Shown here: positions 25,130 to 33,293 of the stretch, one piece after another
How positions within the stretch are numbered: position 1 is the first letter of the stretch
Layout: each line of letters starts with the position of its first letter
Assembly (NCBI GenBank): GCA_046565505.1
Contig: JBKHYJ010000080.1
Coordinates: 62,001 to 126,000 of the forward strand
Reading direction: 5' to 3'
Source: JBKHYJ01 sp046565505
Lineage (GTDB): Bacteria; Acidobacteriota; Blastocatellia; UBA7656
DNA length: 64,000 nucleotides
Made by a program: the position numbers and the translations under genes
Notes under the pieces: generated by a model
What the model saw: the letters and a program-made list of their open reading frames with translations, nothing else
What the model was told of the DNA's origin: nothing
Databases searched by the model: none

Positions 25130-26339
25130 GGTCTCTCCTTTAACAAGATATGGCGGATTCTATCAGGAGTTATTGAAGGGATTCGCAGGCTGCGAAGCAT
25201 TAGGGAATCAGCTTGCCCGGCGGGCCGAGCTCGCGCATGCATTTCGCCAGTTCCAAAAAGTGAGGGAACTTGCTTTAATCCTGTCGAACATACCCCTTAA
25301 AGGTTACAAAGCCATAAGCAATTATTTCTTAGCGGTCGCCGCCAACAATAAAGGGGCCGGAGACCAGGACGAGGCCGGGATGTTGTTCGAGCTTGCGATT
25401 GATACGGCCCCTGACGCTTACAAGGTGAAATCGATTCTCTCATTGGGCGCGTTGTCGTTCCATAAGAGAGATTTTGATTCCGCCCTTTACTTCTATCAGG
25501 AGACGATCAAAGGAGGGCTGCTGAGCGGCCCCGGCATGCAGGCAATCAAAGGGATAAGCACTATAAAAGCCATAGAAGGCGATCACAGGCACGCCCTAAA
25601 CGACCTGGAAACGGTGCTGCCCATCATTAAGCACGCGCCCTCACACACGTACTTTGATCTCCTGAACTCCTACGCTGTAGAACTCGGAGAGGTCGGCCGC
25701 AAAGACGAAGCGCGCAACATAATCAGCCATGTAGTTGCTTCACCGTTCGCCTTCGCTTATCCAGAATGGCAAGAGACGGCGCGAGAGTTGAAAGAACCTG
25801 CCCGCTCGTTTATCTCGGTGCCGCATGCCGAACGTAAGCCCTTAGAGATCGAGGTAAGAGAAACTACCCGAGCCCGCAGAGAGGACGAGGCAAGCCTGCC
25901 GGCTAGGGTAATACCTTTCCCGGTATTCAAAGGGGGGCCTAAGAAGGCGGAACTCGCCAACTTGGAAGAGTTTGCTAACATGACTCCGCCCGACAAGAGA
26001 GAATTCATACTGAGGGCGGTCGGGGGCGAAATGCTGCCCGAGAGCGAATACGACAAGATGATGCTTATGCTCGGGCTCGTAAAGGGCGGTCCGGAAGACG
26101 CGGTGATCGACCTGGAGGACGAAATAGTGCTGAATGACTTAATGGTGGAATGGGCGCACCTCATTGAGCCGGAAGAGTTGGCGGGCGTAATATCCGCGTT
26201 CCGTGACTGTGAAGATGATTCCAGGCGAAACAACATCCTGGACAGGATGATTAGCAAAGTCTTCGAGTGCAGTAGGGCTTGCAATATAACCGAACCGGAA
26301 TGGCGGCTGCAGGTCGAGCGCAGGCTGCCTGAGAGGTAA
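25098..26339 (+). CDS. TPR-like helical repeat protein
   Basis: A 413-residue cytoplasmic protein (no signal, no membrane segment). Residues about 40-190 are helical pairs of tetratricopeptide type (AGMLFELAIDTAPDAYKVKS, LSFHKRDFDSALYFYQETIK). A charged linker spans about 225-285. A separate helical C-terminal domain covers about 290-413 (EEFANMTPPDKREFILRAVG). The ATG at 25098 is preferred over a frame-open start at 25029, because AAGGA precedes it and the upstream extension would lie within the antisense secreted-peptide gene. The family is not recognised. It is followed at 10 bp by a small gene, and another TPR regulator lies nearby on minus. A signalling or scaffold role is inference. Confidence 0.75.
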   Translation: MNEQTATDLLMVSPLTRYGGFYQELLKGFAGCEALGNQLARRAELAHAFRQFQKVRELALILSNIPLKGYKAISNYFLAVAANNKGAGDQDEAGMLFELAIDTAPDAYKVKSILSLGALSFHKRDFDSALYFYQETIKGGLLSGPGMQAIKGISTIKAIEGDHRHALNDLETVLPIIKHAPSHTYFDLLNSYAVELGEVGRKDEARNIISHVVASPFAFAYPEWQETARELKEPARSFISVPHAERKPLEIEVRETTRARREDEASLPARVIPFPVFKGGPKKAELANLEEFANMTPPDKREFILRAVGGEMLPESEYDKMMLMLGLVKGGPEDAVIDLEDEIVLNDLMVEWAHLIEPEELAGVISAFRDCEDDSRRNNILDRMISKVFECSRACNITEPEWRLQVERRLPER

Positions 26340-26349
26340 CCATTACGTC

Positions 26350-26550
26350 ATGGGCAAAGACGGGAAAAGAGATGAAGCGGATACGGACGGAATGTTAACC
26401 GGGCAAGAGATGCTCATGAGGATAACGGATGCCTACACAGACGACGCCACTACGGATGAGCAGCGCCGCAGGATTTTTGACGCGGTTGTGAATATACTGT
26501 CCGGGCCCGACCCGACCCGACCCGACACGCCTGAGCCAGACGGCGCCTAA
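26350..26550 (+). CDS. Small acidic hypothetical protein
   Basis: A 66-residue acidic protein (MGKDGKRDEADTDGMLTGQ...) with one predicted helical stretch (ATTDEQRRRIFDAVVNIL) and a Pro/Asp/Thr tail. It starts 10 bp after the TPR-like gene, so it is probably co-transcribed. The ribosome site is weak (GAGAGG overlapping the previous stop, 13 bases away), suggesting translational coupling. No family is recognised. The sequence is too simple for functional assignment. Confidence 0.55.
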   Translation: MGKDGKRDEADTDGMLTGQEMLMRITDAYTDDATTDEQRRRIFDAVVNILSGPDPTRPDTPEPDGA

Positions 26551-26693
26551 ACTAATACCCGGGAGGGCGCTCGAAACCCCCGCTCGGAATTTTGGTCCAG
26601 CTACATGACTTTTGATTCAAAGGCGAATTTAGGTGCAAATTTGCTACGGGTCTCAACCTAGGTTATCAAGATTACTTTCGTCCCCGGCCGAAT

Positions 26694-28112
26694 TTACAGA
26701 TTGTGCTTCTTCTTCAGATTATGCACATGGACTTTCGATACGCCCAGCTTGCGCGCGGCGCGCGTCAGGCTGTTGTTGGTCTGCCGCAGCGCGTTGCGGA
26801 GCAGGAAGCCCTCCAGCGTCCGCTTGGCCTCTTGCCACCTCGGGAGCTGGTTGCCGTCGAAGACCAGGCGATTGTCATCGGTGAAGACTATTTGCTCTTC
26901 GTACTTCGCCGACACGCGGTTGAACTCGTCGCCAAGCCAGGCATCTTCGAGGTTGTTCAACAGCTCGCTCGCGCGTATAAGCTCCGTACGGCCCGCCCGT
27001 GTATCCACGCTGTGGAAAGCCTCCGCCAGATAAATGACTGCCTCAAGCTCTAACCGGCGGTTCTCCGAAGACCCGTTAGAGTTCCGCGCAAGCTCGGCCG
27101 CCTCGCGCAGGGCTTCTGTGGCCTGCTTAAACTCGCGCTCGAATAATCTGACGTGACCGAGTGCGATACGAGCCCGCGCCCGCGCCTCGGGGCCGCCGGC
27201 CCTGTCGGCCAGTTCCAATGCCGCTTGCGCGCGATTGACGGCCTCGTCCATCTCATTCTGCTGTAGTGACACGAGGGCGAGCACGGAGAGCGCCGCGCTT
27301 TCACCTTCGGGGTCGCCCCGGCGCAGGTCACGGCTCTCCTCCGCCAGCTTCTCTGCGCGCTCGAGGCGTTTCAACCTTACCAGGGCCTGGGCAAGCTTTA
27401 GTTGACTTTCGGCCAGGTCTTTCTTGATGTCATACCGCTCGAAGACGGTATTGGCTTCTTTATAGACCTCTAGCGACTCCTGAAAATCGCCGAGAGAGCA
27501 TTTGAGGTCGGCTATGCCCACGAGCGCGCGGCCGTAGAAGCGCCCCTTCTCGGTCCCTTTCAGTAAGCGGCTGGCCTCGGAATAGCATTCTGTAGCGCGG
27601 TCTACTTCGCCGAGGTCACCTGCGACTGCCGCCTGCTCGGCCGCGATCATCCCGCGCAGGTATTCAGTCCTTTTGCTTGTCCGCCCCTTGATTCCATTCG
27701 CCGCCGTTTCCAGCTTGGCGTGAGCGTCGGTGAGCTGCCCGCGCTGGCGCGCGAGGCATGCCAGATTGAGCAGCGCCTTGCTCGTGCCGAAAGAATCATT
27801 CTGGAATAAGAAGAAGTGATAAGCGGTTTGAAGCTGGGTGTCCGCCTGCGCGGCATCTTTAAGCCAGAGGGCCAGCCTCCCTTTCGTCAGCGAGAAACGC
27901 GCCGCCACATCTATATCGTCTATACGCATCGCGACTTCTTCGAGCAGCGCGGCGGCATCGCTTAACCTGTCGAAGTACATGGCGACTTCCGAACGAATGA
28001 CCATCTCCATCGGGTCATTGGTTCTGCGCTCGGAGAAAATCTCTTCCGCCGCTAGAAATTGACCGCTGTCAATCAGGTCGACTACGCCCTCTTGTGAAGC
28101 TCGTCTTTCCAT
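26694..28112 (-). CDS. TPR-repeat regulator with C-terminal Fis-type helix-turn-helix
   Basis: A 472-residue soluble protein. Residues about 10-400 are tetratricopeptide-like helical repeats (for example YGRALVGIADLKCSLGDFQE). The C-terminus (about 435-472, NALRQTNNSLTRAARKLGVS then KVHVHNLKKKHNL) is a Fis-type DNA-binding helix-turn-helix, as at the end of NtrC regulators. There is no AAA+ or receiver domain. It probably senses a protein or peptide partner through the repeats and binds DNA. It is convergent with the TPR-like gene, and a 760-bp non-coding region lies before it. The ATG at 28112 has GGAGG ten bases upstream. Confidence 0.85.
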   Translation of the reverse strand: MERRASQEGVVDLIDSGQFLAAEEIFSERRTNDPMEMVIRSEVAMYFDRLSDAAALLEEVAMRIDDIDVAARFSLTKGRLALWLKDAAQADTQLQTAYHFFLFQNDSFGTSKALLNLACLARQRGQLTDAHAKLETAANGIKGRTSKRTEYLRGMIAAEQAAVAGDLGEVDRATECYSEASRLLKGTEKGRFYGRALVGIADLKCSLGDFQESLEVYKEANTVFERYDIKKDLAESQLKLAQALVRLKRLERAEKLAEESRDLRRGDPEGESAALSVLALVSLQQNEMDEAVNRAQAALELADRAGGPEARARARIALGHVRLFEREFKQATEALREAAELARNSNGSSENRRLELEAVIYLAEAFHSVDTRAGRTELIRASELLNNLEDAWLGDEFNRVSAKYEEQIVFTDDNRLVFDGNQLPRWQEAKRTLEGFLLRNALRQTNNSLTRAARKLGVSKVHVHNLKKKHNL

Positions 28113-28878
28113 TCTGCCTGTTCCTCCAGTTGGCGATAATCACAAATAACATTGCCTGTGCTTGGGGTCTAAGCATAGGTACACATGCCCCTACAACGTC
28201 CGAGGCAAAGCGACGAACCTCCTCCTTGTCCCGCTTCTCGATTCCTAATCCTAACGTGAATCCGACGTAAGAAATGTGCGTTGCAAATAAAAGCTTATGG
28301 GCAGGCTAAAAATTAGCGCAACACCGTAAGCGGTTCACTTTCAAGGCAGCATTCTACAATAGCCCTCTTATGTCGAACTCGCTTTATCTTAAATATGTAC
28401 TACGGCGAATTACTTTATCCCCTCTCGCCGACTTTACGACATTCTAGCAATTATTTTGTTGAGTGCAAGCACTGTAATGACAAAAATGAAGGTAAGCTCA
28501 TTTTTTTTCAACCCCGGCCTCTCTGGCCGCCACGCCGACTGAAATTAATCTGCCCGCGCGCGTAACGCCCGCCATTGACACCGGGTGGACTTGTCCAGGG
28601 CGATTCGCCCCCTCGTATCCTTAAAATACTAGATAACTGTTCACATACGGTTCAACATTTGGCCGCATAAATCGTGCGTCATCTCAAATTTTTGCCAGCT
28701 CAGACCAGTCTGTAAATGGAATATCAGTTGCAGCTTTTTTTGTGCGGTTGCTCAGCGGCGTGGGGCGAGATAGCCTCGGCCGCGCTTAAATGCGGCGCCC
28801 GGAGCGTTCGATACGCAGGCCGGGCCGGTGGAGCGTCGGTCACCGGCGCTACGGAATTATCTCAGGAGGGAGACACAT
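28113..28878. other. Long non-coding region upstream of the TPR-HTH gene
   Basis: About 765 bases with no credible gene; an 80-codon plus-strand frame at 28716 lacks a ribosome site and is overlapped by the better small gene at 28879. On minus, TTGCAC and TAGAAT near 28440-28470 are 16 bases apart and could drive the TPR-HTH gene with a leader of over 300 bases. The 28300-28500 part is less GC-rich than the flanking genes. A short hairpin (CGGCC/GGCCG) lies near 28520. Confidence 0.4.
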
Positions 28879-29088
28879 ATGCCGGTCCAGAGAAAATCAG
28901 GAGGAGAAAGAGAAGCCTTGAAAGACCGAATCACTGGCGGAGGCGCTGCCGGCGATAGAAGCGGGAAAGGCGGGAAATCGGGAGGCGGAATGGGTGGCCA
29001 GGACGCCGGGGGTATAAAAGGCGGGGGTAAGCGCAAAACGCACGTCGGCGACAAGAAGGGCAGTCCCGGCGGGCTTACTTCCGATTAA
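28879..29088 (+). CDS. Gly/Lys-rich small basic protein
   Basis: A 69-residue protein starting MPVQRKSGGEREALKDRITG and continuing with runs of glycine, lysine and serine (GGKSGGGMGGQDAGGIKGGG). GGAGGGAG lies six bases before the ATG at 28879, a strong site that supports the call despite low complexity. It has no signal peptide or membrane segment. It is probably disordered, perhaps RNA- or DNA-binding by charge, but that is inference. A highly structured candidate RNA begins 14 bp after its stop. The family is not recognised. Confidence 0.65.
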   Translation: MPVQRKSGGEREALKDRITGGGAAGDRSGKGGKSGGGMGGQDAGGIKGGGKRKTHVGDKKGSPGGLTSD

Positions 29089-29101
29089 ATAATATAAGAA
29101 T

Positions 29102-29310
29102 AATCGCTGAGGCGATTCTCAAATCCCTACGACTACCCCCAGGGCCAAAGCTCTGGGGGCAGCCGCTCTGCTCACTCCGAAACAGAGTAGCGGTGACCTT
29201 CTGAATCGCTGATGCCGCTGCCTGTCTCTGAATGGAATCTATGACCTAACGGGCAAGTAAACCACACCGAGTCCTCGGTGGAGGCTACCCGTCGGAGGGG
29301 GTTAAAGCAC
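29102..29310 (+). ncRNA. Candidate structured RNA of unknown class
   Basis: Four successive stems: AATCGC/GCGATT with a TGAG loop (29102-29117); CCCCCAGGGC/GCTCTGGGGG with a CAAA loop (29136-29159, ten pairs); CCG+CTCTG/CAGAG+CGG with a three-base bulge (29163-29193); and CACCGA/TCGGTG (29265-29280) enclosed by ACGGG/CCCGT (29249-29292). A second AATCGC at 29204 could compete for the first stem. There is no reading frame through it. It could be a 3'-UTR element of the small gene before it, a stand-alone sRNA or part of an unknown element. It does not show the signature cores of RNase P RNA, tmRNA or SRP RNA. Orientation is assumed from the flanking genes. Confidence 0.45.
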
Positions 29311-29319
29311 TTTGGGCAT

Positions 29320-29790
29320 TTCATAAAAAGATTCTAGCACGATTTTGTCGTATTGTGTGTGTTTTCTTCATCTTTACACTCAACTTTCAATAATGTTATC
29401 TATGATTTATTATTAATTATTAACCGATAAGATTATTTGGTTATGCGTGCATTACCCCGAAATGATGTCATCATAATTTATAGCTATTATAATTAAAAAA
29501 TATGCTTGTCCAATGCTGGGTAGAGGGTTGGTATTTACAATTTTGTGCCGGCGCATAACACGGGATAAACGGCGCGGTGGCCTGTTTGCAGTCATGATGA
29601 CTGTTCATTTCTTGCGACTTGTTATGTTGAGTAATCGGAGCCACATTTTGCTTGACTTTGATTACGAACTGTTTTACATTGCCGCTGCTTCTCAGGTGCT
29701 TATTATCTTTGGTAGGGAATATAAAGCGACTTACCTTTGAGGCAATCCCCGCTTCTCTTGCTTGTAGTTCTGAGTGATACGCCGGTTTTC
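29320..29790. other. AT-rich island without convincing genes
   Basis: Base composition changes abruptly here: runs such as TGATTTATTATTAATTATTA and TTATAGCTATTATAATTAAA stand out in an otherwise GC-rich window. Two open frames (29471-29815 minus, 29513-29740 plus) lack ribosome sites and resemble nothing. It may be a remnant of acquired DNA or a regulatory region. No terminal inverted repeats or target-site duplications were seen. Confidence 0.55.
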
Positions 29791-29804
29791 TAATTAAAGG
29801 ATTG

Positions 29805-29941
29805 CCCTGACTCAAATAGAAGCCAGGGGGGACGAGCCACTCGGGTAATCAGGGTTCCAAGGGTACGCACAAGCTAATGTTCTAGGCAGATAACCCAGAA
29901 ACCTGTCTTGGATGAAGTGTGTTCCAAGCCGCTCAAGGAGG
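29805..29941 (+). promoter_or_regulatory. Structured 5' leader of the di-haem oxidoreductase gene
   Basis: Short complementary segments can pair in mutually exclusive ways. CCCTGA (29805-29810) pairs with TCAGGG (29849-29854), while GGGTT (29852-29856), sharing that GGG, pairs with AACCC (29892-29896). CTTGGA (29907-29912) can pair with TCCAAG at 29856-29861 or at 29923-29928; the latter hairpin ends seven bases before the AAGGAGG ribosome site (29935-29941). This layout suggests a riboswitch-like or attenuating leader. It does not match the conserved cores of c-di-GMP or cobalamin riboswitches that I know. Confidence 0.4.
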
Positions 29942-29951
29942 AACCGAAGCA

Positions 29952-31202
29952 ATGAAGTATCTAAAAATTTCTGTTCTGCTGTTGTTCGCGGCGGCGCTTA
30001 TATCGCCATTCGCATTCACTAGCTCTGTCGAAGGTCAGGCCGCGACCGAGGCTCTGACCACGGATATGGATGCACGAACCGATGACCTTCATAACGGATT
30101 CGGTCCGAAAGGCACCGTGGCGACAGACCCCCCGACCGCAGGTCTGGATTTCGTCAATAACAAAGCCGTATTCGAAGAAACCGAAGGATTAGCCGATGGC
30201 CTCGGGCCAGTGTATAACGCGCAGTCTTGCCGCGAATGCCACCAGAGCCCTGACACGGGCGCGGCCAGCCAGATTAGTGAGTTCAGGGCGGGGCATGTTG
30301 ATGGGTTTGGCAACTTCGTTGACGCTCCCGGCGGCTCACTCATCAATGATCGTGCGATAGACTCTGATATACAGGAGCGCGTGTCGAGCAACGATCCTGT
30401 CAGGACTTTCCGTATGTCTCTCAGCACGCTCGGCGATGGCTATGTCGAGGCTATATCCAACACTACGCTTCAAAATAACGTCGCCGCTCAGCCCATAGGC
30501 CAGCGCGGCACGCTGATCAACGTGCCCGTGTTAGAGGCGCCCGGCCAGACTCGAATAGGTCGTTTCGGCTGGAAAGATCAGAATTCTAGCCTCCTATCCT
30601 TTTCTGCCGACGCCTACCTCAACGAGATGGGTATAACCAGTGACTTACTGCCGACCGAGAATACGTCAAATGGCAATTCGGTCGCAGCCTTCGACGGCGT
30701 GCCTGATCCTGAGGATGCTGGTAACGAGGACGTCGAAGCGTTCGCCGCCTTCATGAGAGCCACCAGAGCACCGGGCCGCGGGGCCATCACGACTCAGGTC
30801 AACACGGGCTCTTCGCTGTTCGATTCGCTCGGCTGCGCCGTCTGCCATACACGCAGCTTCACCACCTCCCCTGCGGGCACGCTCATCAATGGCGGGGCCT
30901 TCACGGTTCCGGCGGCCCTCGGCAACAGGATCATTCACCCGTTCAGCGATTTCGCGCTGCACGATGTGGGCACCGGCGATGGGATAGTCCAGAACGGTGG
31001 ACAATCCACCGCGAACCAGGTGCGCACGGCTGCTCTGTGGGGCGCCCGGGCCCGCATTCGCTTGATGCACGATGGCGAAAGTCTGACTGTCAATGACGCC
31101 ATCCTGCGGCATGCCGGTCAGGCTACCACTGCCAGAAATAATTACAACGCGCTGAGCACCGCAAACAAGCAAGCCGTCATCGCGTTTGTCCTGTCTCTGT
31201 AA
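29952..31202 (+). CDS. Di-haem oxidoreductase (DUF1111/DHOR family), exported
   Basis: A 416-residue periplasmic c-type cytochrome. After a signal peptide (about 1-29) it has two haem-binding CxxCH motifs, CRECH at 93-97 and CAVCH at 295-299. The family stretches FNNKAVF-like (LDFVNNKAVFEETEGLADGL in part), HDVGTGDG and RTAALWGARAR are also present. DUF1111 proteins are distantly related to bacterial di-haem cytochrome c peroxidases and MauG; many are annotated as thiol oxidoreductases with unknown substrates. The ATG at 29952 follows AAGGAGG by ten bases; an earlier frame start at 29919 lies within the leader and is rejected. A GC-rich hairpin at 31240 follows. Confidence 0.9.
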   Translation: MKYLKISVLLLFAAALISPFAFTSSVEGQAATEALTTDMDARTDDLHNGFGPKGTVATDPPTAGLDFVNNKAVFEETEGLADGLGPVYNAQSCRECHQSPDTGAASQISEFRAGHVDGFGNFVDAPGGSLINDRAIDSDIQERVSSNDPVRTFRMSLSTLGDGYVEAISNTTLQNNVAAQPIGQRGTLINVPVLEAPGQTRIGRFGWKDQNSSLLSFSADAYLNEMGITSDLLPTENTSNGNSVAAFDGVPDPEDAGNEDVEAFAAFMRATRAPGRGAITTQVNTGSSLFDSLGCAVCHTRSFTTSPAGTLINGGAFTVPAALGNRIIHPFSDFALHDVGTGDGIVQNGGQSTANQVRTAALWGARARIRLMHDGESLTVNDAILRHAGQATTARNNYNALSTANKQAVIAFVLSL

Positions 31203-31239
31203 CCTGATCGTAGTGACATCGTGTAACATCGCAAGCTTA

Positions 31240-31273
31240 ACAGGCCCGCCGGGCCGTGACCCGGCGGGCCTGT
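31240..31273 (+). terminator. Strong GC hairpin after the di-haem oxidoreductase
   Basis: ACAGGCCCGCCGGG (31240-31253) pairs perfectly with CCCGGCGGGCCTGT (31260-31273) around a six-base loop. There is no U-tract, so termination may be Rho-assisted, or the hairpin may protect the 3' end. It lies 22 bases before the lipoprotein start. Confidence 0.7.
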
Positions 31274-31294
31274 CATAACAAGTAGGATTGGGAA

Positions 31295-32059
31295 ATGACG
31301 AACCGCAGCAAGGTCAGGACGTGTCTTTATCTCTTCTTCATTCTTGTCACAATCGTAGCCTCATCCGCGTGCGCTAAGCCGCCCGCGCAGCCAATCAAAG
31401 AGGCCCCGCCCTCGGCTCTGGAGCCCGCGGTGCCCCAGGAGCCTGCGCCGCCCGCGCAACAAGGGCCGCAAAAAGCGCCTCCCCCTCCCCCGGCCACTAT
31501 CGCTGAAGCCCGCGCCGCCGTCGAACGCGTGTACAAAGACTCCGTGAGCGTGGCCTCAAACGTCACCCCGAGCTTTACTGTCGGGGACTTTAACGGCGAT
31601 GGCTCGCAAGACATTGCCGTCGTCGTTAAGCCGGTCAAAGAAAAGCTCGCGGATATAAATCAAGAGCTGGCGAGTTGGATGGTCCGAGACCCGCTGGCGG
31701 AAACCCTCCCTCAGTTGATGATCAGACAGGGCCATAATGAGCCCAAGCCCCGGCCCGTCATCACGGAGCGGGACGAGACACTGCTGGCCGTCATACATGG
31801 TTATGAGGCGACTGGCTGGCGCAACCCCGAGGCGCAGCAGACTTACCTGCTCAAAAGCGCGGTGGGAGAAAATATCAGGACCGAGCCGAAAAAGAATCTT
31901 TTGAAGGTGGACAAGGACAAGCGGCCGCCGCTGCTCGGCGACGTGATCAAGGAGTCTATCGCGGGCCAGCCCGGTTTCATCTTCTACACGGGCGCGACCT
32001 ACGCATGGTATGACCCGCGTTATTATAAACCCGAGCCGCCGAGGCGCATGGTGCACTGA
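31295..32059 (+). CDS. Putative lipoprotein with FG-GAP-like motif
   Basis: A 254-residue protein with a lipoprotein signal (LVTIVASSAC, lipidated Cys about 26). A Pro/Ala/Gln-rich linker to about residue 66 (PAPPAQQGPQKAPPPPPAT) would span the periplasm or peptidoglycan. The globular domain from about 70 starts with one FG-GAP-like loop (VGDFNGDGSQDIAVVV), usually calcium-binding in beta-propellers, but only one copy is seen. The rest is unrecognised. AGGATTGGGAA precedes the ATG. It converges with the radical SAM gene. Confidence 0.75.
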   Translation: MTNRSKVRTCLYLFFILVTIVASSACAKPPAQPIKEAPPSALEPAVPQEPAPPAQQGPQKAPPPPPATIAEARAAVERVYKDSVSVASNVTPSFTVGDFNGDGSQDIAVVVKPVKEKLADINQELASWMVRDPLAETLPQLMIRQGHNEPKPRPVITERDETLLAVIHGYEATGWRNPEAQQTYLLKSAVGENIRTEPKKNLLKVDKDKRPPLLGDVIKESIAGQPGFIFYTGATYAWYDPRYYKPEPPRRMVH

Positions 32060-32116
32060 TGCTGCTCGCGCGCGCCCGCTCGGGCTCGCCGCGGCGCGCG
32101 CGAGATTTGTCCCTCG

Positions 32117-33145
32117 TCACGCGCCCCCTTGCCCGCCGGGCTTAAAGTCAACGATGTCTTTAAAGGGAAGCTTAACGTCCCCGAAATCCGGGCGGTAGTA
32201 CTCCGACGCAGAATCGAAGTCCTGCATCCACCCTTCTTCCATCCCGAGCGACTCCATCTGCTCGATGGCCGTCAGCCATTCGCTCCAACGAATCTTGCGC
32301 GAAATGAGCGGGTATCTGTCCGCGCCAACCTTGTTGGTCGGGAAGTACTGCGCCATCAAGCTCACCGCGACCCCGGGCGATAGCTCCTCGCGTATCCACC
32401 GGAGCGAATCGTATACCCCCGCTATGTCGTTGGGGAGGACGAGGAGCCGAATAATCAACCCGCGCTTGAGCAACCCGCTCTCGTCGTAAACGAGCGTGTC
32501 GCCGACCTGCCTGTACATTTCCTTAAGGGCGGCGCGCGAGTGATGCGTGTAGCCTGGCACCTTCGAGTATTCGCGGCCGGCCTCGTCATCGCTGTACTTG
32601 AGGTCCGGCAGGTAAATGTCAACGATGCCATCGAGCAGTCTCAGGACTTCCGCCGAATCGTATGAGTTGGTGTTGTAAACGACGGGCAGGCGCAGCCCCC
32701 GTCCGGCGGCAATGAACAGGGACTTCACTAGTTGCGAGGCGAAGTGCGTGGGCGAGACCCAGTTGATGTTATGGCACCCTTGTGCCTGAAGCTCAAGGAA
32801 CATCTCGGCGAGCCGCTCGAACGATACTTCGTTCTTGCGCTGCTCCTTGAAGGTCTGGCTTATCTGGTAGTTCTGGCAATAGACGCAGCGCAAATTGCAC
32901 AGACCCAAAAAGACATTCCCCGCGCCGTGGCTGCCCACGAGCGCGGGCTCTTCCCCGAAATGCGCCGTGTAAGTCGAAACTATCGGGAGCAGGCCCGAGT
33001 AACAGGCGGCGACTTCATCGTTCAACCGATTCACGTCGCAATCGCGCGGGCATATTCGGCACGCGCGAAGCATACCCATTAATGCTTCGACGCGCGCGGC
33101 AAATTCGCCCGATTCGAGGAGCTTGATGTAAGACGGCTCGTACAT
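32117..33145 (-). CDS. Radical SAM protein, PflA/PflX-like
   Basis: A 342-residue radical SAM enzyme. The SAM-cluster cysteines are Cys83, Cys87 and Cys90 (CNLRCVYC). Additional cysteines at 29, 32, 36 and 48 (RACRICPRDC) form the N-terminal metal-binding part typical of the PflX/COG1313 group related to pyruvate formate-lyase activases. The substrate protein is unknown and no glycyl-radical enzyme gene is near. The ATG at 33145 is chosen because the protein aligns from MYEPSYIKLLESGEFAARV; a further 35 codons upstream are open but Arg-rich. Ribosome site weak. It converges with the lipoprotein gene. Confidence 0.88.
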   Translation of the reverse strand: MYEPSYIKLLESGEFAARVEALMGMLRACRICPRDCDVNRLNDEVAACYSGLLPIVSTYTAHFGEEPALVGSHGAGNVFLGLCNLRCVYCQNYQISQTFKEQRKNEVSFERLAEMFLELQAQGCHNINWVSPTHFASQLVKSLFIAAGRGLRLPVVYNTNSYDSAEVLRLLDGIVDIYLPDLKYSDDEAGREYSKVPGYTHHSRAALKEMYRQVGDTLVYDESGLLKRGLIIRLLVLPNDIAGVYDSLRWIREELSPGVAVSLMAQYFPTNKVGADRYPLISRKIRWSEWLTAIEQMESLGMEEGWMQDFDSASEYYRPDFGDVKLPFKDIVDFKPGGQGGA

Positions 33146-33293
33146 GAAATAGAGTCTACAATCTCTGCCGGGAGGCTTCAAATCATTATGGCGAAAGGGC
33201 AGGCGTGCGGGCTCGCGGCGAATAAAGCGGGCCTGCCGCAATGCATACACTGCGGCAGGCCGGACGGCTTAAGGCTTATAACATCGCGGGGTT

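Noticed and set aside
29471..29815. Open frames on both strands in the AT-rich island.
   Set aside because: They lack ribosome sites, do not look like folded proteins, and are expected by chance in AT-rich DNA of this length.
29805..29941. Leader as a c-di-GMP-I (GEMM) or cobalamin riboswitch.
   Set aside because: The conserved cores of those classes are absent as far as I can see by eye; only generic alternative stems are present.
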